Assembly: GCA_002317145.1 (NCBI GenBank)
Contig: DCIT01000044.1
Coordinates: forward strand, 2,930 to 13,740
Reading direction: 5' to 3'
DNA length: 10,811 bases
Origin: Caryophanales bacterium UBA1719
Lineage (GTDB): Bacteria > Bacillota_I > Bacilli_A > RFN20 > CAG-826
Below the pieces are notes generated by a model. The model was not told where the DNA came from and did no database searches. It worked only from the letters and a program-made list of their open reading frames with translations. The position numbers were made by a program, and so were the translations under genes. Of this stretch, positions 7,764 to 10,811 are shown in pieces (the first letter of the stretch is position 1; the number at the start of each line of letters is the position of its first letter).

Positions 7764-8425
7764 TGAGGAAAATAATTAATTTTTATAAAAGATTGCATCT
7801 AAATTATATTAAAGAAATTATATTTGTTTCTTTATTGAATATTATTGCTGTTGTTGGCTGTATTTCTTTGTATATTTTGTTTAAACAAATGAATTATTTA
7901 ATTATCTTACCAATAGTCTTTTTGATATTAAATGCATGCATTATTTATCGTTATATTTATCTATTAAATAAAATTAATTTAGATAATTTAAACTCTATTA
8001 ATGATTCATTTATGTATTTCTACCTAGAAATAAATAATCAAATTCAACCATTAGAAGCTTTAAATAATGTTAAGTCATATTCACCTATTACAATCAGTGA
8101 GAATTTAACTTTATTATTAGATGAATATAGAAAAGAAAATTCTGTTAATTCTTTTATAAAATTTGCTAATAAATATTATTCTTTAGCGATCGAAGATTTA
8201 ATGGTCGCAGTTTATGAAGTAGTTTCTAATCCAACAAATAAAAAGATAAACGATTTTAATAAAAGTTTTAAAGAATACATTAATAGAGTTGATGTTATAA
8301 CTTCAGCTTCTCATAAAAAACAATATAGTTTTATAACATTGACTCCAGTGATATCGACAGGAATTGTCTTGATCATTGTTATTATTTCTACAGTTTTATT
8401 AGTAAGAGGATATATCAATGGTTAA
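7760..8425 (+). CDS. Second TadB/TadC-like platform protein
   Basis: A 221-residue membrane protein with two N-terminal segments (about 21-41 and 45-68), a cytoplasmic helical domain (about 70-185), and one strong C-terminal segment (190-216). The domain runs FMYFYLEINNQIQPLEALNN, then LTLLLDEYRKENSVNSFIKF, then IEDLMVAVYEV. This is the hydrophobic spacing of a T2SF domain, including the near-invariant 'xxAL' after the first helix (EALNN, 99-103). It is probably a distant paralogue of the preceding gene, and the two would form a heteromeric platform. AAGAGGG at 7746-7752 lies seven bases before the ATG at 7760; a second ATG at 7763 is a less well placed alternative. It overlaps the following gene by eight bases. 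No export ATPase is next to it, which is unusual for a Tad locus. Confidence 0.65.
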   Translation: MMRKIINFYKRLHLNYIKEIIFVSLLNIIAVVGCISLYILFKQMNYLIILPIVFLILNACIIYRYIYLLNKINLDNLNSINDSFMYFYLEINNQIQPLEALNNVKSYSPITISENLTLLLDEYRKENSVNSFIKFANKYYSLAIEDLMVAVYEVVSNPTNKKINDFNKSFKEYINRVDVITSASHKKQYSFITLTPVISTGIVLIIVIISTVLLVRGYING

Positions 8426-8756
8426 AAAGATTTTTACTATGATATCTTTCTTATTCATCTCTGTTTCTATTTTAATTTGTAGCGATATTCTTTCAATTGA
8501 ACTTTTATATGGTGAGTTAGATAATATTTCCACTAATATTGGATATCAAATAAGCAAAAGTGGTGGAATCACTGATAATTTAAGACTCTATGTAAAGAAA
8601 GAATATGATGCAAATGTGTATTGTGGAATGGAAGAGTGCGGACACATTAAAAAAGGTGACACTTATATATATATTTTAGAAAAAAGTTTTAATCCGGTTT
8701 TTATTTATAAGTCTAATCATGTAATAAAAATAGAAAGATCTGTAATAATTAGCTAA
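8418..8756 (+). CDS. Pilin-like single-pass membrane protein
   Basis: A 112-residue protein with basic residues (KK, 3-4), one transmembrane helix (about 5-24), and an amphipathic continuation (SIELLYGELDNISTNIGYQI, 26-45). SKSGGITDNL and a small domain with C69 and C74 then follow. A membrane helix followed by an amphipathic 'ELDNIS...ISKSGG' stretch is what I associate with TadE-like or DUF4320-like pseudopilins of Firmicutes Tad loci. The two cysteines five apart may form a disulphide outside the cell. No G-x4-E prepilin site is seen. AAGAGGA at 8404-8410 gives a well-spaced Shine-Dalgarno, and the gene overlaps the platform gene by eight bases. It is the last gene of the cluster; acpP follows with its own promoter. 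Assignment is by topology, motif resemblance and context. Confidence 0.62.
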   Translation: MVKKIFTMISFLFISVSILICSDILSIELLYGELDNISTNIGYQISKSGGITDNLRLYVKKEYDANVYCGMEECGHIKKGDTYIYILEKSFNPVFIYKSNHVIKIERSVIIS

Positions 8757-8783
8757 TTTTTATCTTATTTCAGCCCTCGATAA

Positions 8784-8807
8784 AAACTTGAAATGCACTT
8801 CAAATTT
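8784..8807 (+). repeat. Imperfect inverted repeat over the acpP -35 region
   Basis: AAACTTGAA (8784-8792) and TTCAAATTT (8799-8807) are inverted copies with one mismatch, separated by ATGCAC. The dyad covers the -35 hexamer and most of the spacer of the acpP promoter, so it could be an operator. The half-site TTGA/TCAA recalls FabT-type sites, but the spacing is too wide for me to claim that regulator. Confidence 0.4.
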
Positions 8808-8816
8808 ATATAAAAT
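8788..8816 (+). promoter_or_regulatory. Sigma-A-type promoter of acpP
   Basis: TTGAAA (8788-8793) and TAAAAT (8811-8816) each match consensus at five of six positions and are exactly 17 bases apart. Transcription would start near 8823, giving a leader of about 16 bases that contains the GAGGAAA Shine-Dalgarno (8827-8833) before the ATG at 8839. Confidence 0.75.
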
Positions 8817-8838
8817 ATAAAGTCGCGAGGAAATTAAC

Positions 8839-9069
8839 ATGAACGAAGTTATTAAGAAAGTTGAAGCTATCATGGCTAAAAAACTCAAAGTTGATAGCAT
8901 TGATCCAAGTAAAGAATTACGTGAATTAGGATTAGATTCACTAGATATTGTTGAATTACTATTAGAATTAGAAGACTCCTTTGGAGTTCAATTTACATCC
9001 GAAGAATTAAAGAAGCTTAAAAAAGTCGAAGATTTATATCAAGCAATATTAGCAAAAATAAAAAAATAG
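8839..9069 (+). CDS. acpP: Acyl carrier protein
   Basis: A 76-residue acidic, all-helical cytoplasmic carrier of growing fatty-acyl chains. The phosphopantetheine attachment site is Ser34 in the motif LGLDSLDIVELLLELED, with the usual Glu and Asp surface of helix II following. Length and motif position are standard for type II fatty acid synthesis ACP. A dedicated D-alanyl carrier (DltC) is less likely given the LGLDSLDIVEL sequence. The start has a strong Shine-Dalgarno and its own promoter. No other fatty-acid gene is present in the window: upstream are the pilin-like genes and downstream a tRNA pair. acpP is therefore probably a single-gene transcript, perhaps with read-through from the cluster, as no terminator is seen at 8757-8787. 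Confidence 0.95.
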   Translation: MNEVIKKVEAIMAKKLKVDSIDPSKELRELGLDSLDIVELLLELEDSFGVQFTSEELKKLKKVEDLYQAILAKIKK

Positions 9070-9076
9070 TAATTAA

Positions 9077-9105
9077 TTGCTAGATTTTTATACTTGTGAT
9101 ATATT
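9077..9105 (+). promoter_or_regulatory. Extended -10 promoter of the tRNA pair
   Basis: TTGCTA (9077-9082) and TATATT (9100-9105) are 17 bases apart, and TGA directly precedes the -10, forming an extended -10 element. The expected start near 9112 is only about four bases before the tRNA-Asn 5' end at 9116, as is common for stable RNA genes. Confidence 0.7.
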
Positions 9106-9115
9106 TTAAGTCGCT

Positions 9116-9192
9116 GCCCACCTAGCTCAATTGGTTAGAGCAACCGGCTGTTAACCGGTAGGTTATAGGTTCAAGTCCTACGGTGGGCGCCA
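9116..9192 (+). tRNA. tRNA-Asn (anticodon GTT)
   Basis: Acceptor stem GCCCACC (9116-9122) pairs fully with GGTGGGC (9182-9188); discriminator G9189 is followed by an encoded CCA (9190-9192). The anticodon arm is ACCGG, loop CTGTTAA, CCGGT, which puts the GTT anticodon at 9150-9152. The D arm (GCTC/GAGC) and the TTCAAGT loop of the T arm are normal. The outermost T-stem pair is an A-C mismatch (ATAGG with CCTAC). Confidence 0.96.
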
Positions 9193-9197
9193 AAATT

Positions 9198-9273
9198 GGC
9201 CCGTTAGACAAGTGGTCAAGTCATAAGATTTTCAATCTTACATGCGCAGGTTCAAATCCTGTACGGGTCACCA
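9198..9273 (+). tRNA. tRNA-Glu (anticodon TTC)
   Basis: Acceptor stem GGCCCGT (9198-9204) pairs with ACGGGTC (9263-9269) through one G-U pair; discriminator A9270 and an encoded CCA (9271-9273) follow. The anticodon stem TAAGA/TCTTA holds the loop TTTTCAA, giving TTC at 9231-9233. The D stem is GAC/GTC. It lies five bases after tRNA-Asn and is surely cotranscribed with it. Confidence 0.96.
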
Positions 9274-9285
9274 AATAAATTAATG

Positions 9286-9312
9286 AGGAATAACTAAGGT
9301 TATTCTTTTTTT
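9286..9312 (+). terminator. Rho-independent terminator of the tRNA pair
   Basis: GAATAAC (9288-9294) and GTTATTC (9299-9305) form a perfect 7-bp stem with a TAAG tetraloop. The stem can be extended outward by a G-U and an A-U pair and is followed by seven Ts (9306-9312). Confidence 0.85.
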
Positions 9313-9321
9313 ATTATTATT

Positions 9322-9345
9322 TATAACATTTAAATAAATGTTATA
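9322..9345 (+). repeat. Inverted repeat upstream of the ABC promoter (operator 1)
   Basis: A perfect dyad of two 10-base arms, TATAACATTT (9322-9331) and AAATGTTATA (9336-9345), separated by AAAT. It ends one base before the -35 hexamer. It shares the ATAACAT/ATGTTAT half-sites with the second dyad at 9368-9386, which argues for a repressor or activator site. It is not a terminator, as no T tract follows. Confidence 0.6.
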
Positions 9346-9346
9346 T

Positions 9347-9374
9347 TTGACAAATCTATCAATATAAATAACAT
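9347..9374 (+). promoter_or_regulatory. Promoter of the ABC exporter gene
   Basis: A perfect -35 TTGACA (9347-9352) is followed 16 bases later by TAACAT (9369-9374), which matches the -10 at four positions including T1, A2 and T6. The start would be near 9381, about four bases before the ATG at 9385, giving an almost leaderless transcript. Confidence 0.55.
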
Positions 9375-9386
9375 ATTAAATGTTAT
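9368..9386 (+). repeat. Inverted repeat over the -10 and start codon (operator 2)
   Basis: ATAACAT (9368-9374) and ATGTTAT (9380-9386) are perfect inverted copies around ATTAA. The dyad covers the -10 hexamer, the expected transcription start and the first two bases of the ATG. A protein bound here would block RNA polymerase. Its centre is about 43 bases from that of operator 1, close to four helical turns. Confidence 0.6.
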
Positions 9387-10811
9387 GTTTAAGAACTTTA
9401 AACTAATTTTACATAGCGTGCGTGAATACAAAATTTACATGATTTTGACTCCTTTACTTATGATTTTAGAAGTCACATGTGAATGTTTTTTACCATTTAT
9501 AATGTCAGCGTTTATTAATATTATTTCAAATACTGCTGGATTCTCGTTTAATGATGTTACTGTTCATATTATCTTGTTCTTCTCTGTCGCTATTTTTTCT
9601 TTAGCATGTGGAATGTTAGGAGCAAGAACAGCATCAAAAGCTGCAGTAGGATTAATTCAAAACTTAAGATTAGATATCTTTAAAAAGATCGAAACATTCT
9701 CATTCGCGAATATTGATAAATTCTCTTTATCTAGTTTAATTACTAGATTAACTACTGATGTTAATAACACATTCTTAATGTTTAACATGGGATTAAGAAT
9801 TATTGTTCGTGCACCTTTAATGTTTATCTTCGCAACAATAATGAGTTTTGTTCTTGGTGGCAGAATGGCATGGATATTTATCGCTGTTATACCAATTGCT
9901 ATATTAGGATTCTTTTTTATTTTAAAATATGCGACTAGAATCTTTAATCGTGTCTTTAAACGTTACGATAAATTAAATGAATCAATTCAAGAAAACGTCT
10001 CAGGCATTCGTGTTGTTAAAAATTATGTAAGAGAAGATCATGAATATAACAAGATGGCAAAAGCATCTGACTCGATTGATAAAGAATTTAAAAAAGCAGA
10101 AATCATAGTTTCATTTGGATCGCCATTAATGAACTTTACTATTCACTTAACTAATATATTAGTTTGCTCTGTTGGAGCATGGATTATCTATGATAGTAAA
10201 CAAAAAGATCTTAACTTAGGACAATTCTCAGCATTATTAACTTATGGAGTTCAAATCTTAATGAGTTTATTAATGCTCACTATTGTTTTAGGAATGGTCG
10301 CAATGTCATTAGAAAGTATGCACCGTATATGTGAAATACTTAGAGAGACTCCAACAATTCAAAATCCAGAAAATCCCGTCATGAAGATTGATGATGGATC
10401 AATCGATTTTAATAAAGTGACATTTAAATATTCTAAAAACGCAGAGAGAAACGCCTTAGATGAAATTAATTTACATATTAAATCTGGTGAGTTTATCGGT
10501 ATTATTGGAGCGACTGGTTCAGGTAAAACAACTTTAATTAATTTAATCTCTCGTTTATATGATATCTCCACAGGTGAACTTAAAGTTGGAGGTAAACCAG
10601 TTAATTGCTATGATCTAAGAACTCTTAGAGATAATGTCGCAGTAGTTTTACAAAAGAATGTTTTATTCTCTGGCACTATTGCTGAGAATCTAAGATGGGG
10701 TAATTTAAACGCTACTAACGAAGAACTAGAAGAAGTAAGTAGAATAGCTCAAGCTGATGAATTCATTAAACAATTCCCTAAGAAATACGATACATATATT
10801 GAACAAGGTGG
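9385..10811 (+). CDS. ABC exporter half-transporter (membrane domain plus ATPase), 3' end missing
   Basis: The first 475 residues of a type I (MsbA-like) ABC exporter are visible. Six transmembrane segments lie at about 18-39, 58-80, 136-158, 161-182, 246-268 and 283-306, with the conserved coupling region ENVSGIRVVKNYVRE (203-217). The nucleotide-binding domain begins near 339, with A-loop Tyr349, Walker A GATGSGKTT (375-383) and Q-loop Gln423. The window stops just before the expected signature motif and Walker B. Such proteins export drugs, peptides or lipids as dimers. In Firmicutes two different half-transporters are often adjacent, so a partner gene downstream is likely. The N-terminus fits the family, so the ATG at 9385 is a good start even though it lacks a Shine-Dalgarno. 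The paired inverted repeats around the promoter suggest control by a dedicated regulator, not seen in the window. Confidence 0.93.
   Translation, partial: MFKNFKLILHSVREYKIYMILTPLLMILEVTCECFLPFIMSAFINIISNTAGFSFNDVTVHIILFFSVAIFSLACGMLGARTASKAAVGLIQNLRLDIFKKIETFSFANIDKFSLSSLITRLTTDVNNTFLMFNMGLRIIVRAPLMFIFATIMSFVLGGRMAWIFIAVIPIAILGFFFILKYATRIFNRVFKRYDKLNESIQENVSGIRVVKNYVREDHEYNKMAKASDSIDKEFKKAEIIVSFGSPLMNFTIHLTNILVCSVGAWIIYDSKQKDLNLGQFSALLTYGVQILMSLLMLTIVLGMVAMSLESMHRICEILRETPTIQNPENPVMKIDDGSIDFNKVTFKYSKNAERNALDEINLHIKSGEFIGIIGATGSGKTTLINLISRLYDISTGELKVGGKPVNCYDLRTLRDNVAVVLQKNVLFSGTIAENLRWGNLNATNEELEEVSRIAQADEFIKQFPKKYDTYIEQG

Noticed and set aside
5657..8756. Whether the organism reads TGA as tryptophan, as mycoplasmas do.
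   Set aside because: Genes end on TGA at 6703 and 7763 exactly at ATGA junctions, and the Trp codons in all recognisable proteins are TGG.
8757..8786. TTTTTATC (8757-8764) and GATAAAAA (8779-8786) as a terminator between the last pilin-like gene and acpP.
   Set aside because: The stem is nearly all A-T, the loop is 14 bases, and no T tract follows on either strand.
8775..8830. CCTCG (8775-8779) could mask the acpP Shine-Dalgarno CGAGG (8826-8830) in read-through RNA.
   Set aside because: Five base pairs across a 46-base gap are expected by chance, and the acpP promoter start lies downstream of the first arm.
10359..10571. A 70-codon minus-strand open frame within the ABC gene.
   Set aside because: It lies opposite the conserved Walker A region and is a shadow of that frame.
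1..10811. CRISPR arrays, insertion sequences, phage genes, toxin-antitoxin pairs or rRNA.
   Set aside because: No spaced direct repeats, transposase, integrase, toxin-like pair or rRNA sequence was recognised on either strand.

Overview
The window is about 10.8 kb of very AT-rich DNA. Codons lean on TTA, AAT, AAA and GAT, and everything recognisable is on the + strand. All tryptophans in the recognisable proteins are TGG. TGA ends two genes at ATGA overlaps (6700 and 7760), so the standard bacterial code applies and not the mycoplasma code. The gene families, the short intergenic gaps and the tRNAs with encoded CCA suggest a small-genome, low-GC Bacilli lineage related to Mollicutes, such as RF39-type gut bacteria. 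This placement is inferred from character and is not proven.

Layout. (1) 1-2436: the 3' part of a family 38 alpha-mannosidase whose start lies before the window. (2) 2522-5151: a compact operon of a CDF cation exporter with a manganese-type metal site, the circularly permuted ribosome-assembly GTPase RbgA/YlqF, and RNase HII. It closes with a clear hairpin terminator at 5151-5184. (3) 5278-8756: six tightly packed or overlapping genes. They encode a small protein with a probable helix-turn-helix, a secreted protein of unknown family, a pilin-like single-pass protein, two membrane proteins shaped like the type II secretion F / TadB-TadC platform, and a second pilin-like protein. (4) 8788-9069: acyl carrier protein behind its own strong promoter. 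(5) 9077-9312: a tRNA-Asn/tRNA-Glu pair with its own extended -10 promoter and a terminator. (6) 9322-10811: an ABC exporter half-transporter, cut by the window end. Its promoter is bracketed by two inverted repeats sharing the same half-site, and it seems to give an almost leaderless mRNA.

Region 3 is the best candidate for an undescribed system. It looks like a stripped-down Tad-like or type IV-filament-like envelope machine, with two platform proteins and two small pilin-like proteins. A secreted partner and a putative regulator are translationally coupled to it. No ATPase, prepilin peptidase or canonical prepilin cleavage motif is visible in the window. The other regions are ordinary housekeeping or transport genes with a few unusual details: a C-terminal clamp-binding-like motif on RNase HII, a changed G4 motif in RbgA, and missing Shine-Dalgarno sequences at two genes. 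No gene-free stretch exceeds about 130 bases.
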